A stretch of 64,000 nucleotides of DNA from an uncultured Pseudomonadales bacterium (GTDB lineage Bacteria; Pseudomonadota; Gammaproteobacteria; Pseudomonadales; Pseudohongiellaceae). Location: contig CALSTS010000003.1 of the NCBI GenBank assembly GCA_943789335.1, positions 222,774 to 286,773 on the forward strand, given 5' to 3'. Below, piece by piece: positions 29,739 to 39,911 of this stretch (position 1 is the stretch's first letter; each line of letters opens with the position of its first letter). The notes below the pieces were generated by a model. That model was not told the DNA's origin. It worked only from the letters and a program-made list of their open reading frames with translations, and searched no databases. The translations under genes were made by a program, and so were the position numbers.

Positions 29739-31240
29739 GGCCAAACCTTGGCGCATATTTTTATGCTGTAGCCTTACTAGTTCTAATAGCATTTCCAGGC
29801 CAAACCTGGGCTCAAAGAGACATAGAAAACTCTCCTCCAGAAAATATAAGCACTGCGGAAAATAATGATGTTTTTCTGCAAACCTCTGTGACTAAAACTC
29901 AAGTTTATGTCCAGGAATCGTTGATCTACAGCATCAAACTTTATTACAGATTAGCTTTTGAGCGTGGTGCCTCTTTCTCCAGTCTGGAGATGTCTGATGC
30001 TGCCTACAATAAACTGGGAGAAGACCTAAACTATACAGAAACCGTAAATGGCATTCTGTACACTGTTAATGAAAGTCGCTTCGTGATTTTCCCACAAAAC
30101 AGTGGGGAATTTACTATTGCTCCAATACGGTTTCGGGCTTTCACGCAAACCCGCGCCACACGTAACAATCCCAATTTACAAACCACTACTTTGCGCCAAA
30201 CCATAGAGCGCGTTAGTCAAGAGCATCAAATATCAGTATTGCCTGTTCCTAGTTCTTACCCTAACCCAATTTGGTTGCCCAGTAGTAGCGTAAAAATTTC
30301 TGAAAGTTGGAGTCGGTCTTTGGAAGATATGCGAATTGGAGATTCAGTTGTACGCACAATTCAATTCGATGCAGAAGAACTATACGCCTCTATGCTGGTT
30401 AACCTTGATTTCACTGCCGATTCTATACTGCGCTTCTATCCGGCAGAAGCACAACAAATTGATATTACCGAAAACACTGGTGTTCGATCTGGACACACAC
30501 AGAATATCACTTTGGTTGCAACTGAAGCAGGTAGGTTCATTTTACCGGCTGTGGAAATTCCCTGGTGGAATACTGTCACTAACCAGCTGGAGTATGCCAG
30601 CTTGCCCTCTCAAGAGCTGGATATACTTACAGTCGATGGCGAACATCTTGAAACTGAATCGAGCTTAATTGGCCGCGCAGCCAACACAAACAATTTCTGG
30701 TCTTCGATTAATCTAAATTTATTACTTTTTATTGGGGTAATCTTGCTGATATCTACTTTGTTTTTTGCCCCGGCAACATTTTTACTCTGGCAAAAATTAC
30801 AAAAGTTCATTCGAAAACTGAGGTTTAAAAAAGATAATGCAAAAAACTCATTAGTTAATAAGCCTCTAAATATCAATACCAGTTATAAACACCTGAAGCA
30901 GGCTTGTGAACAACAAGATATCAAAGCAACAGCGCATTATTTCTTGCTTTGGGGGCAGGCTTACTTCCAGGACTCCGCTTTATACAATTACGATAAAATT
31001 ATTGATAAGTTTGGTGCAGAATTTGTAGAAGCGTCTAAAGATAAGTATGAAGATGAACTTAACCAGAAATCATTAAGCCCTTTGATTAAAAATTTACAAA
31101 CCTGCCTTTACGCCGAGGACAATGCCAAATCTTTTGATTTCAACAATTTTTTTCAAATTGTGGATAGCCTTCACAATAATAGAAAATTAAAACGGCGAAA
31201 AAAACTACAGTATAATTTGCCACCCTTATATAAGAATTAA
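29732..31240 (+). CDS. BatD-family (oxygen tolerance) membrane protein
   Basis: A 502-residue protein with a signal peptide (ending near QTWAQ), a beta-rich periplasmic region (about residues 45-310; FLQTSVTKTQVYVQESLIY is typical of BatD N-termini), one transmembrane helix near 330-352 and a cytoplasmic helical tail. Bat proteins in Bacteroides and Leptospira are tied to oxidative stress; elsewhere they act with a MoxR ATPase and VWA proteins. Those partners are not next to this pair. The stop of batC overlaps its start, so translation is probably coupled. Confidence 0.8.
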   Translation: MVRPNLGAYFYAVALLVLIAFPGQTWAQRDIENSPPENISTAENNDVFLQTSVTKTQVYVQESLIYSIKLYYRLAFERGASFSSLEMSDAAYNKLGEDLNYTETVNGILYTVNESRFVIFPQNSGEFTIAPIRFRAFTQTRATRNNPNLQTTTLRQTIERVSQEHQISVLPVPSSYPNPIWLPSSSVKISESWSRSLEDMRIGDSVVRTIQFDAEELYASMLVNLDFTADSILRFYPAEAQQIDITENTGVRSGHTQNITLVATEAGRFILPAVEIPWWNTVTNQLEYASLPSQELDILTVDGEHLETESSLIGRAANTNNFWSSINLNLLLFIGVILLISTLFFAPATFLLWQKLQKFIRKLRFKKDNAKNSLVNKPLNINTSYKHLKQACEQQDIKATAHYFLLWGQAYFQDSALYNYDKIIDKFGAEFVEASKDKYEDELNQKSLSPLIKNLQTCLYAEDNAKSFDFNNFFQIVDSLHNNRKLKRRKKLQYNLPPLYKN

Positions 31241-31284
31241 CCATCTAGCTTATTACAAGCTTTGTTAATTTCAATTTATACATC

Positions 31285-31764
31285 CTATGGTAATAATATA
31301 GCTTGTCGCCAAGATTCATGTAATGCATCAACACGCTTTCTATTTGCGCCCATATCCCCTCTACCAACTCGAGACACAGAACGCACCTGAAGATAGTCAC
31401 CATCTTTTAGCACTTCAAGATCATCGACAAAGCCAAACAGTGCACTACTGAAGGCCGCATGCAGGTAGCTTTCATTTTGAACAATAATTTCTGTTCTGGG
31501 AAAATTATTGATAATCGCCGTCATAGTGCCCACAGGATCGGGCATTCCTTGCGGCACTTCAAAAGCGGCAATCGAATGCATTTCGTTAGTAGCAAGACTG
31601 TTCACACAACGAGGCCCATCAGGACAGGCCTGTAATTGCTCATTTATCAAACCTGAATTTGTAATTGATTTTGATTGCCTTGCCATAAAAAACATCAAAC
31701 TGGACAACAGGATTAACAATACTGACAGTATGATTCCTGCTCCATATGCTATTTTGATTATCAT
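31285..31764 (-). CDS. DUF1499 family protein
   Basis: A 159-residue protein with one N-terminal transmembrane segment (about residues 5-28), followed by the DUF1499 (PF07386) pattern: CPDGPRCVNSLATN with two cysteines, IINNFPRTEIIVQNESYLHAAFSS, FGFVDDLEVL and VRSVSRVGRGDMGANRKRVDAL. It is probably anchored in the inner membrane and faces the periplasm. No role is established for the family. It stands alone, convergent with the BatD gene. Confidence 0.85.
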   Translation of the reverse strand: MIIKIAYGAGIILSVLLILLSSLMFFMARQSKSITNSGLINEQLQACPDGPRCVNSLATNEMHSIAAFEVPQGMPDPVGTMTAIINNFPRTEIIVQNESYLHAAFSSALFGFVDDLEVLKDGDYLQVRSVSRVGRGDMGANRKRVDALHESWRQAILLP

Positions 31765-32014
31765 GAGAATTTAGTCCTTGTTATAGCTCCGTACTTACTT
31801 AAAACATTGAAAGTTTTAAAATAGATAAACATTTCAATCTAACGATAGCTCTGATTTATACACTGTTCAAGCATTCCCCTTTAAAACTGTAATTTTAATT
31901 GGGAGAAACAACACGATCAGAAAAAAAGGGTAACTATTTTAGAGCCAGGTGTGTAAAGCATCTAGGCAATAAGCTTTCTAGTTTTGAATTTCAATTCTGG
32001 TTCTAGGTCTAGGT

Positions 32015-32749
32015 CTATTTCAACTCTAACTCAGTTAATAAAGCCCGATGGTCTGACATCAATTGCCAGTCTTTGCCGGCTAATATTTGACTCTGTTTCA
32101 CCTCAAAGCCTCTTAGATAAATCCTGTCCATTCTTAATAATGGAAAACGCGCAGGATAGGTTCTTGCCAAAGCGCCTTGTGCTGTTAAATGCGCTTCAGT
32201 TAACTGTAATTCCTGTTGAATATAATGATGGCATCGTAAGCGCCAATCATTAAAGTCACCTGCCAGAATCAAGGGCTCATGTGAGGGTATATTAGCTTGA
32301 ATATACTCAACAATTTGCTTAATTTGTATGCGCCTTTCTTTTTCAAACAATCCCATATGTACACACAATAAATGTACATTCTCACTTGTCCTACCATGCA
32401 AAATTCCGCGCTGTGAAAACGATAGGCAGGAAATATTAATATTTTCCCATTGCAGAAAAGGTATTTCACTTAAGATAGCATTGCCATGATGGCCATGTTG
32501 ATAAATAGCATTTTTACCATAAGCAAAATGCTCCCATACTGAATCCGCCAAAAATTCCATTTGGTTACTGTCCGGCCAAGACGATATTTTTTTACGGTGT
32601 TTTTCGTTCTCTCCTACAACTTCCTGTAGAAATACAACATTTGCTTTTGATTCACGTAAACATGTCCGAATTCTTTCCAGAGTAAAACGGCGATTACCCA
32701 TGGAAAAACCTTTATGAATATTTAGTGTAAGAATACGGTACTTAGGCAT
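32015..32749 (-). CDS. Endonuclease/exonuclease/phosphatase family protein
   Basis: A 244-residue cytoplasmic protein of the EEP superfamily (PF03372), close in size to YbhP. Metal and catalytic motifs are TLNIHKG near residue 10, LQEVVG near 43, HMG near 131, LAGDFNDWR near 161-169 with the catalytic Asp and Asn, and the final SDHRALL. Related proteins hydrolyse phosphodiesters in nucleic acids or lipids. It is followed, on the same strand, by nothing closely linked; a DUF2238-like gene lies upstream by about 60 bases and may share a transcript. Confidence 0.8.
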   Translation of the reverse strand: MPKYRILTLNIHKGFSMGNRRFTLERIRTCLRESKANVVFLQEVVGENEKHRKKISSWPDSNQMEFLADSVWEHFAYGKNAIYQHGHHGNAILSEIPFLQWENINISCLSFSQRGILHGRTSENVHLLCVHMGLFEKERRIQIKQIVEYIQANIPSHEPLILAGDFNDWRLRCHHYIQQELQLTEAHLTAQGALARTYPARFPLLRMDRIYLRGFEVKQSQILAGKDWQLMSDHRALLTELELK

Positions 32750-32810
32750 AGGTATTAAACATCACAACTGCTTGCTTACTAAAAATACAAAATTTGATTA
32801 GAACAAGAAC

Positions 32811-33512
32811 CTACTCTTCACTGTTTAAAGAGTTCTTCTTTTCAAACATCTGCGGATTTTTGTTCATAAATTCTTCAATCCAGCGTTCCAAAAACGAATC
32901 AACTTCCCGTGTTTTGATATAACCCCACCCCAAAAATGAAATAATCAGCGCTCCTATAGCATTGACAATGAGATCCCACATCGTATCGAGCAAACCACTT
33001 TTTTGCATATTCAGTCCAAATATTTGATCCATCGAAAACTCAACTATCTCCCAAATAGCCCCAATACCCATCGCAAACATAAAGGCAAATAAAGCAACAA
33101 AATTTGGATTCAAATCTAGATCAACATCTTCTTTTTCATTTAACACAAAGACCAATAGAAACCCTAAGATTCCTAGTAAAAATGCAGAACCACTATGTAA
33201 GATTAAATCCCACCACCAGTATATGGTGTAGTAGCTGTAAACTTCTCCAAGAAATAACGACATGAACACAAAAACAACTGCTAAGGTTTCAAAGCCATGC
33301 GGTATTCTCATAGAGAATTTCTTTCCCAACAGAATGGGCAGCATAGCAATCACTAAAATCACCAATGTTTCAACCGCCGACTGATACTGTCCCTGCCAGA
33401 ACATAGAAATAGAGCCAACAACTAGGGTGGCCTTCAGAACAAACGACAGCCTCGCATGAATATAATCTGCAAAAGTAGCCGCATTAAACTTTCTATGTGA
33501 TTTCCAGAACAC
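32811..33512 (-). CDS. DUF2238/YjdF-like integral membrane protein
   Basis: A 233-residue membrane protein with about six hydrophobic helices. Features like the DUF2238 (YjdF) family include YTIYWWWDLILHSGSAFLLG near residues 98-117, with an Asp and a His inside the membrane, and MGIGAIWEIVEFSMDQIFG near 150-168. The start appears to be a GTG at 33512, with CAGGAA eight bases before it. The C-terminal tail is charged and cytoplasmic. The function of the family is unknown. Confidence 0.7.
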   Translation of the reverse strand: MFWKSHRKFNAATFADYIHARLSFVLKATLVVGSISMFWQGQYQSAVETLVILVIAMLPILLGKKFSMRIPHGFETLAVVFVFMSLFLGEVYSYYTIYWWWDLILHSGSAFLLGILGFLLVFVLNEKEDVDLDLNPNFVALFAFMFAMGIGAIWEIVEFSMDQIFGLNMQKSGLLDTMWDLIVNAIGALIISFLGWGYIKTREVDSFLERWIEEFMNKNPQMFEKKNSLNSEE

Positions 33513-33634
33513 ACGTTTTTCCTGCTAAATATATTGATCAGACTAACAGCTCTATATAATTCTTAATAGCACCGCCCACCATTCACAATGGTAGAATAAG
33601 AGAATGATTAGAATCTTGCACAAGATCAACTCAA

Positions 33635-34054
33635 ATGGATAATTTCTTATCAGCGTTTAATTTAAGCAGCGAGACGGTTTTTTTTCTTTACATTGCTGTC
33701 CCTGCTCACTTTTGTATTTAGCCTGATTCTTTTACCGATATTAATACTGACTATTCCTGAAGATTATTTTGTCGAAAAACAAAGGCACCCCATGCACTGG
33801 AACAAATCTGGATACCTATTAAGAGATGCTAGTCCTGTTGCTAAAAAACTTACTCGGTTTTATATTATTTTTTATGGGAATACTTATGTTGGTGCTGCCA
33901 GGACAGGGCATACTCACTATTCTGGCTGGATTAGTCCTGCTGGATTTTCCGGGTAAATTCCTGTTACTTCGTTGGTTGGCTCGAAAAGAAAGAATTATTA
34001 AATTCCTTAAACTGGGTTCGTAAAAAAGGCCATAAAGCGCCTTTCATAAGCTGA
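33635..34054 (+). CDS. PGPGW-type small membrane protein, three homopolymer frameshifts
   Basis: Assembled across three shifts this reads as a protein of about 140 residues with two or three membrane helices. It starts MDNFLSAFNLSSETVFF, continues SLILLPILILTIPEDYF, then GILMLVLPGQGILTILAGL (the PGPGW-family signature; the end of this motif is varied here), and finishes NWVRKKGHKAPFIS. The breaks fall in T8 at 33678-33685, A6 at 33843-33848 and AAA at 34009-34011, and each needs one base. All three lie in homopolymers, which points to sequence error. The function is unknown. Confidence 0.7.
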
Positions 34055-34096
34055 CTAGTATTTTTCTTATGCCTGCTTTATAACTGACACAAAAAA

Positions 34097-34125
34097 AACC
34101 GGTATTGATCAGTTCAATACCGGTT
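34097..34125 (-). terminator. Intrinsic terminator for the PEP carboxykinase gene
   Basis: A perfect 12-bp stem (AACCGGTATTGA with TCAATACCGGTT) and a five-base loop, followed on the minus strand by eight T. It lies between convergent genes. Confidence 0.9.
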
Positions 34126-34155
34126 CTTTAAGACTGTTTTTCTGCCAAGTAATTC

Positions 34156-36021
34156 TTACAAGCTTGTCTTAGCTGAGATTATCAACCATTGCTTTTTAAG
34201 CTGCCGATGATGTCCTCTTTCTGGCGATAGCAAACCCAGCATTATTTGACGCTGGTTTTCCATTTCTTCCGGCAAGCTGTCACCTATCTTATTAAACAGG
34301 TTAAGCTGATCTTCAAATTCTCGAATACTGTTCTCAGTGTCAATTGCCATTAGTTCTTTAAAGGTATCTTCATCATAAACCAGACCTTTCCAATTGAGAT
34401 CATCGTATAAAGGCACTTCACCAAATGGCGTTTCTGCACCGGATACTCGCCCTTTAACACGGTTTACAACCCATTGCAGAACTCGCATATTCTGACCAAA
34501 ACCTGGCCACAACCACTTACCATCAGCTGATTTACGGAACCAGTTTACCCGGAATATTTGTGGTAGCTGTTCAACTTTGTTTTCCATACTCAACCAGTGC
34601 GCCCAATAATCTCCCATGTTGTAGCCACAGAAAGGCAACATCGCCATAGGGTCGCGACGTATCGCGGCCTGATTGTCGGCTGCTGCAGTTGCTTCTGAGC
34701 CCAGAGTTGCAGCCATGTAAACACCATGCGCCCAATCTCGGCTTTGATAAACCAATGGGAAAGTTGTGCTCAAACGGCCACCAAAGATAAAGGCTTCAAT
34801 TGGTACACCTAAGGGATTTTCCCAATCTGGGATCAACACTTGGGCATTGTGAAGCTGGAGCAGTAAAGCGTGCATTTGGATGTGCCGCAGGACTTCCACT
34901 CTCTGGCGTCCAATCATTTCCTTTCCAATCAATAAGATGCTTCAGGCGCTTCTTTCGTCATGCCTTCCCACCAGATATCCCCGTCATCCGTTAAGGCGAC
35001 ATTGGTGAAAATTGTATTCTGTAGTGATGGTCTCCATTGCGGACGGATTCGAGTCATAAGAAGTGCCCGGTGCTACACCAAAGTATCCTGCTTCTGGATT
35101 AATGGCATACATGCGACCATCGGCGCCTGGTTTAATCCAGGCAATATCGTCTCCGACAGTCCAGACTTTCCAGCCTTCATAACCTTCTGGAGGAATGACC
35201 ATCGCCAGGTTAGTTTTTCCGCAAGCGCTCGGAAAGGCACCTGCAAGATAGGTTTTTTCGCCATCTGGTGATTCAACACCTACGATCAGCATGTGTTCTG
35301 CTAACCAACCTTCATCGCGAGCCATAACAGACGCAATGCGCAATGCTACGCATTTCTTACCCAACAAGGCATTACCGCCATAACCCGAACCAAAAGAAGC
35401 TACTTCACGACTTTCTGGGTAATGCACGATATATCGATTGTCTACATTACAAGGCCATGCCACATCTGCCTGACCTTCTGCTAATGGCGAACCAACTGAG
35501 TGCAAACATTTAATGAATGGTTTATTACCAAGAACATCCAGAACTTTCTGACCAATGCGAGCCATGATGCGCATATTGACAACCACATAAGGACTGTCAG
35601 AAATCTGTACACCAATCTGAGCAATATCTGAGCCTAGAGGCCCCATGCTGAACGGAATAACATACATGGTTCTGCCTTTCATACAGCCTTTGAATAGGCC
35701 AGCCAGCGTATTACGCATGACGCTTGGCTCCATCCAGTTATTCGTCACACCGGCATCTTCTTCTTTTTCAGAACAGATGAATGTGCGGTCTTCTACTCTG
35801 GCAACATCGCGCGGATCTGAACGACAAAGGAAGGAACCCGGACGCAAGTCTTCATTAAGTTTGATAAAAGTACCCTGATCAACTAGATCTTGGCATAATC
35901 GGTCATACTCGGCTTGCGAACCATCACACAAATAGACCTCTTCAGGCTGGCAAAGCGCTTCAATTTCCTTAATCCAATCAATAAGTTGGGTGTTCGATGT
36001 GTGCTCCTGGTAAGAGACCAT
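34156..36021 (-). CDS. pckG: Phosphoenolpyruvate carboxykinase (GTP), frameshifted
   Basis: GTP-type PEP carboxykinase, which interconverts oxaloacetate and PEP at the start of gluconeogenesis. The first 345 residues are intact: [15 protein letters not shown], the kinase loop [12 protein letters not shown], then VGDDIAWI. The last 240 residues are intact in another frame ([36 protein letters not shown]). Between about 34800 and 35020 three small indels break the frame: a shortened A-run near 35013, an extra base near 34949 and an extra C near 34835. With these fixed, the missing piece reads like a normal PckG. ATG 36021 has TGGAG upstream and is preferred over TTG 36033. Sequence error is likely. 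Confidence 0.88.
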
Positions 36022-36339
36022 ATATTGCTCCAAAGTTAAGGTAGTTTTCTTACAAAAATAGCCGGAATTGGGTAAATGCCGACTAATTAATTTGGTATGT
36101 AATTTTATAATTTCCTGAGCAAGATGAGTACCGCAGAAAACTCTAAATCAGCTCTTTTTTGTAAGAAAAAGTTAAGAATTTTAAAAAAAGAGGCGATTAA
36201 TTGGAAAATAAAATGTAAAAGAGATCTTTTTAGGACCCAAAAATTCCAATTTACTCACTTTTACCGAAATGTTAAATTAGGCGCCCTTTGTAGTTTTACT
36301 CCATAATTTAAAAACTCATAATTAAACATAAGGTAATAC
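36022..36339. other. AT-rich intergenic region between divergent genes
   Basis: About 320 AT-rich bases between pckG and the LeuB-like gene. A 60-codon open frame at 36124-36306 is Lys-rich, lacks a ribosome site and is probably noise. No strong promoter or hairpin was singled out. Confidence 0.4.
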
Positions 36340-37444
36340 ATGAGCTCTTACAAAATAGCCCTGCTCGATGGTGATGGTATCGGTCCAGAAATAATGCTCG
36401 AAGCGGTAAAAATTCTTGAACCTGGTAGCCGAACGTAATAATGTAAATTTCGAACTAAACCATGCGGCCTTTGGCGCCAATGCTTATTTTGAGACTGGCC
36501 ACCCTTTCCCGGATTCAACTAAGAGCTATTTGTGACGAAGCCGATGCTATTCTGAAAGGCCCGATTGGTCTTAATCATGAAGAGTCCAAGAAAATACCTG
36601 TCGATTTGCAACCTGAGCGTGGTGCCCTGTTACCAATGCGCCGTCGCTACAACACTTATGCGAATTTTCGCCCAGTTTATTTACCCAAAGGTCTGGCTCA
36701 TTTCTCACCCTTGAAACCTGAAATCATCGGTGAAGGTATCGACATCATGATTATCCGCGAACTCGTGGGCGGTTTATATTTTGGCCATAAAGAAACTGGC
36801 ATTAATGAAGATGGCCGTCGTTATGTCAGTGAGACCTTGGAATATAACGAAGACCAGATCAAGCGTATTATGAAGGTTGCTTTCCAAACAGCGCAGAAAC
36901 GTAAAAAAGTACTACACAATATTCACAAAAGTAATGTGCTTAAATCTTCAGTACTATGGAATGAAGTTTGTCTTGAAGTTGGACAAGATTTTCCTGACGT
37001 AGAAGTCATTAATATTCTGGTCGATGCAGCAGCGACTTATTTATGCCTGAATCCCGGCATGTTCGATGTGATGGTCATGGAAAATATGTTTGGCGACATT
37101 CTATCAGACCAAGGCGGTGGTATTTTAGGATCTCTAGGCTTAATGCCTTCTGCCTGTATAGGACCAGATAAAGCATATTACGAACCATCACATGGCTCAG
37201 CACCTGACATTGCTGGTCAAAACATAGCTAACCCCTATTCCATGATTGGTTCTGTCGCGATGATGCTTGAAATGAGCTTTAACATGGACGCTGAAGCTAA
37301 AAATTTATGGCAAGCAATGCAAAGTGTTTTTCGCTAAAGGCTTTTCTACTCCTGATCTTTCTAAGCCAGGTGGTGATGTCAAACTGGTGAGCACCAGTGA
37401 TTTTGGTGACATGGTTGCTGAAGAACTCTCGGTATGCCAATTAG
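36340..37444 (+). CDS. leuB: 3-isopropylmalate dehydrogenase-like (isocitrate/isopropylmalate dehydrogenase family), frameshifted
   Basis: A beta-decarboxylating dehydrogenase of about 365 residues, broken by several shifts. It starts SSYKIALLDGDGIGPEI, then shifts near 36423 (one extra C) and near 36530. The long middle frame has RPERG-like QPERGALLPMRRR, IMIIRELVGGLYFG, NIHKSNVLKSSVLW and the cofactor region HGSAPDIAGQNIANP. A last shift near 37333 restores AKGFSTPDLS. These are LeuB-type marks: it oxidises 3-isopropylmalate, and in citramalate-using bacteria also 3-methylmalate for isoleucine. The end is uncertain; the TAG at 37442-37444 is the likely stop. The start is preceded by AAGGTAAT. 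Confidence 0.8.
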
Positions 37445-37486
37445 CTCATAATCTTGAGATGCCAACAAAACAACAGAATAAAAAAA

Positions 37487-37504
37487 GGGCTTCTATAGAA
37501 GCCC
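37487..37504. terminator. Bidirectional intrinsic terminator
   Basis: GGGCTTCTATAGAAGCCC is a perfect 18-base palindrome, flanked by an A-run before it and eight T after it. It ends the LeuB-like transcript and may also stop the opposing DUF6152 gene. Confidence 0.9.
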
Positions 37505-37541
37505 TTTTTTTATTCATTCATTTAGCTTTTATTCAGTTTAT

Positions 37542-38016
37542 TCAGGCAAAGTCTCCCCGCATCCAGTGCTGCCTGCTTAGACATATAGCCTTTACGCTTC
37601 CAATCACCCATGCATCAAAGTTTGGGCCACAACCACCATCATTAGGTGTATACCAAATATCATCTTTGATAACGATCCCTATAGCACCACCGCGACGACC
37701 ATCACGTAAGGGGCAAACGACTAGTTCAACTGGATCTCCGGGCTGAAAAGTAAAGCCATTCATGGTGGATCATCTGTCACCAACCCGGGAGGCGCTCCAC
37801 CTTCAAAAGCCCAGACTTCTCCATCTTCAGCATTTCTTATATAAATGGCAACGTGTGGGCTGTTAAATGCCCAGCGTACCACTTCACCACTCACTACGAC
37901 TTCTGTATCTCTGTCGAACATGGCAAAGCTGTGATGGGCCGACGCGATACCGACTAGAGCCAAAGCTCAATGCCGTCAGCGCAATCACAATACATTTTTT
38001 TTAATTCAATTTTCAT
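37542..38016 (-). CDS. DUF6152 family exported protein, frameshifted
   Basis: Pieces in several frames give a protein of about 150 residues. From ATG 38016 it starts MKIELKK, and a hydrophobic signal (VIALTALSFG) follows in a shifted frame. Next come IASAHHSFAMFDRDTEV, WAFNSPHVAIYIRN and FEGGAPPGLV in one frame, and FTFQPGDPVELVVCPLRDGR in another, with a final C-terminal part. HHSFAMFD and the GD-V-hydrophobic end are the marks of DUF6152, a small periplasmic beta-barrel-like family of unknown role. Breaks are near 37765, 37965 and 38005. Four 10-bp repeats lie just upstream. Confidence 0.65.
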
Positions 38017-38389
38017 AATGCTTCTCTTCCCCTCTTAGTTACTCTTAGTTGTTCTTAGTTATTCTTATATTTAAGAAAGTTTTCTAGCGCTCCTTAGAGC
38101 CGAGATAGCCTTAACAAGATAAATAACCCTTATATTATTAAGGGTTAAACTCTACTACACTTTCAGCAAAATGGCAGCTCCGCTTTGCAATTTATCAGCT
38201 CATTCTTCTTCTATTTTGCATTCTTAACACTTTCCAATACCTTTAAATTTCTATTAATAGCTCACGACTAGCTTCGCTTGTAGAGCATACCAAAACGGCC
38301 ACTTTCATGCCCCCCTTGATGCCATAGTCATTTTCAAATGGCATGCGTACAATGCGCCCTTCCCTGTCGCTTAAAGATATTAGACAAAG
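38017..38389. other. Intergenic region with tandem 10-bp repeats
   Basis: About 370 bases between the divergent DUF6152 and MATE genes. Apart from the repeat array at 38031-38070 I see no gene or strong hairpin; promoters for both genes are expected here. Confidence 0.45.
38031..38070. repeat. Four tandem 10-bp repeats upstream of the DUF6152 gene
   Basis: The core TCTTAGTT (AACTAAGA on the minus strand) recurs three times with an exact 10-base period, and a fourth, weaker copy (TCTTATAT) follows. The array begins about 15 bases upstream of the DUF6152 start codon. A one-turn period fits repeated protein contacts on one face of DNA. Confidence 0.75.
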
Positions 38390-39771
38390 ATGAACCTGAA
38401 GGACTGGCAATACAATTCCAAGACTCTGTCAGTCTTACTCAGGATGTCTGCTCCAATGGTGGTTTCCCAAGGGGCATTTGCGCTCATGATCTTTACTGAT
38501 CGCTATTTCCTGGCCCAGCTGGGCCCTGTGCATATGGCCGCAGCCTTAGGTGGTGGTGTCGCCTGGTTTTTTTCAATTTCCTTGTTAAATGGCATTCTCG
38601 CCTACGCTACAGCCTTAGTGGCTCAATATTTAGGCGCTCAAGAATTACATAAATGTTCCCGTGTGATTACCCAGGGCATCATTATGGCCTTGGCCTCTAC
38701 CCCGTTGTTAATCCTAGTTGGCTTTGCCATGCGTAATATTTTTGCGGGCATGGGGCACGCTCCCGACCAAGTGGAGTTAGAGAAAAACCTACTACACAAT
38801 TTTGATGTTTTGTAGTGTGACCATCTTGATAAAGGTTTGCTTGTCCACGTTTTTTTTCCGGTATCGGCCGAACGCGCGTTGTCATGGTGTGTGATGTATT
38901 AGGGATACTTTTAAATATTCCTCTAAGCTGGTGTTTAATATTTGGCAAAGCCGGACTGCCTACTCTTGGTATTGCTGGTGCCGCCTACGGCACTGTCATA
39001 AGCACTGTGTTTACTATTGTCATTTATCTGCTGTTCTATCTTGCTAAAGAAAACCGTGAGCTCTTTAAAATTAACTCTTCCTTTGTGTTTGACCGCGGCA
39101 TAACTGGCAGATACTTACGCCTGGGCTTCCCTTCTGGCCTAGAGATGTTTCTCAATGTGGCTGCCTTCAATCTGTTCTTATTAATGTTTCAGTCGTACGG
39201 AATTGTTGAGGCGGCATCAGCAACCATTGTGTTTAATTGGGACATTCTCTCTTTTGTTCCATTACTCGGCTTGAATATTGCTGTCATGAGCATGATCGGT
39301 CGTTTCGTTGGCGCTGGAGATATGCACAAAGCCAACGAAGTAACGACTGCCGGTTATATTTTGGGAGTTGGTTATTCTTTATTTCTAGCATTAAATTTTC
39401 TGGTGTTCCGCGATGTGCTGGTGGAAATATTTATTTTTTATGAAGAAGACGCCGATGCAATTAGAAGTTTAAGTCGATACATGATGGTGGGCTTGAGTTG
39501 CTATGTACTATGTGAAGGCATGCTGCAAGTAGCAACTGGGGTTTTACGAGGAGCTGGAGACACACGCTGGGTGATGTGGGCATCGACATCTATGCATTGG
39601 GCTATGCTGGTAATTCAATTTTTGATTATTAAAGTCTTTGCTTTTGGACCACGCTTTTCATGGATAGGCTTTGTCATCATGATATTAGGATTAGCCAGCG
39701 TTTTTATTTACCGACTTGGTTCCAACCGCTGGCGTGATCCAGATAAGCTGCAGGCAGTAATGACAGAATAA
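38390..39771 (+). CDS. MATE family efflux transporter, frameshifted
   Basis: A multidrug/toxin extrusion transporter (PF01554) of about 460 residues with 12 expected membrane helices. The first 140 residues are in one frame: MSAPMVVSQGAFALMIFTDRYFLAQLG, and LVAQYLGAQELHK with the family's QYxGA motif. The last 295 are in another, including LGFPSGLEMFLNVAAF and GVLRGAGDTRWVM. Between 38800 and 38885 two small shifts, one in the T8 run near 38850, separate ILMFCSVTILIKVCLSTFF and FSGIGRTRVVMVCDVLG. Corrected, the protein is full length. It likely exports cationic drugs or metabolites with Na+ or H+. It stands alone. Confidence 0.82.
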
Positions 39772-39911
39772 ATAATTTCAAAAATTTGACTCTAAGCGGC
39801 GACGTTTCTAATCCAACTATATAGTTATTAAAATGATACTTAGGTATATTCATTATTCGCTTTTTGTTTAAATTTAAAAAAATTACTAAGAAAGTAATAA
39901 AGGATGCAACT

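Noticed and set aside
31984-32012. Short CTAGGT repeat after the EEP gene
   Set aside because: Only two adjacent units of a simple sequence, too short to support a feature.
36124-36306. 60-codon open frame upstream of the LeuB-like gene
   Set aside because: Lys-rich product from AT-rich DNA, no ribosome site and no recognisable motif; most likely chance.
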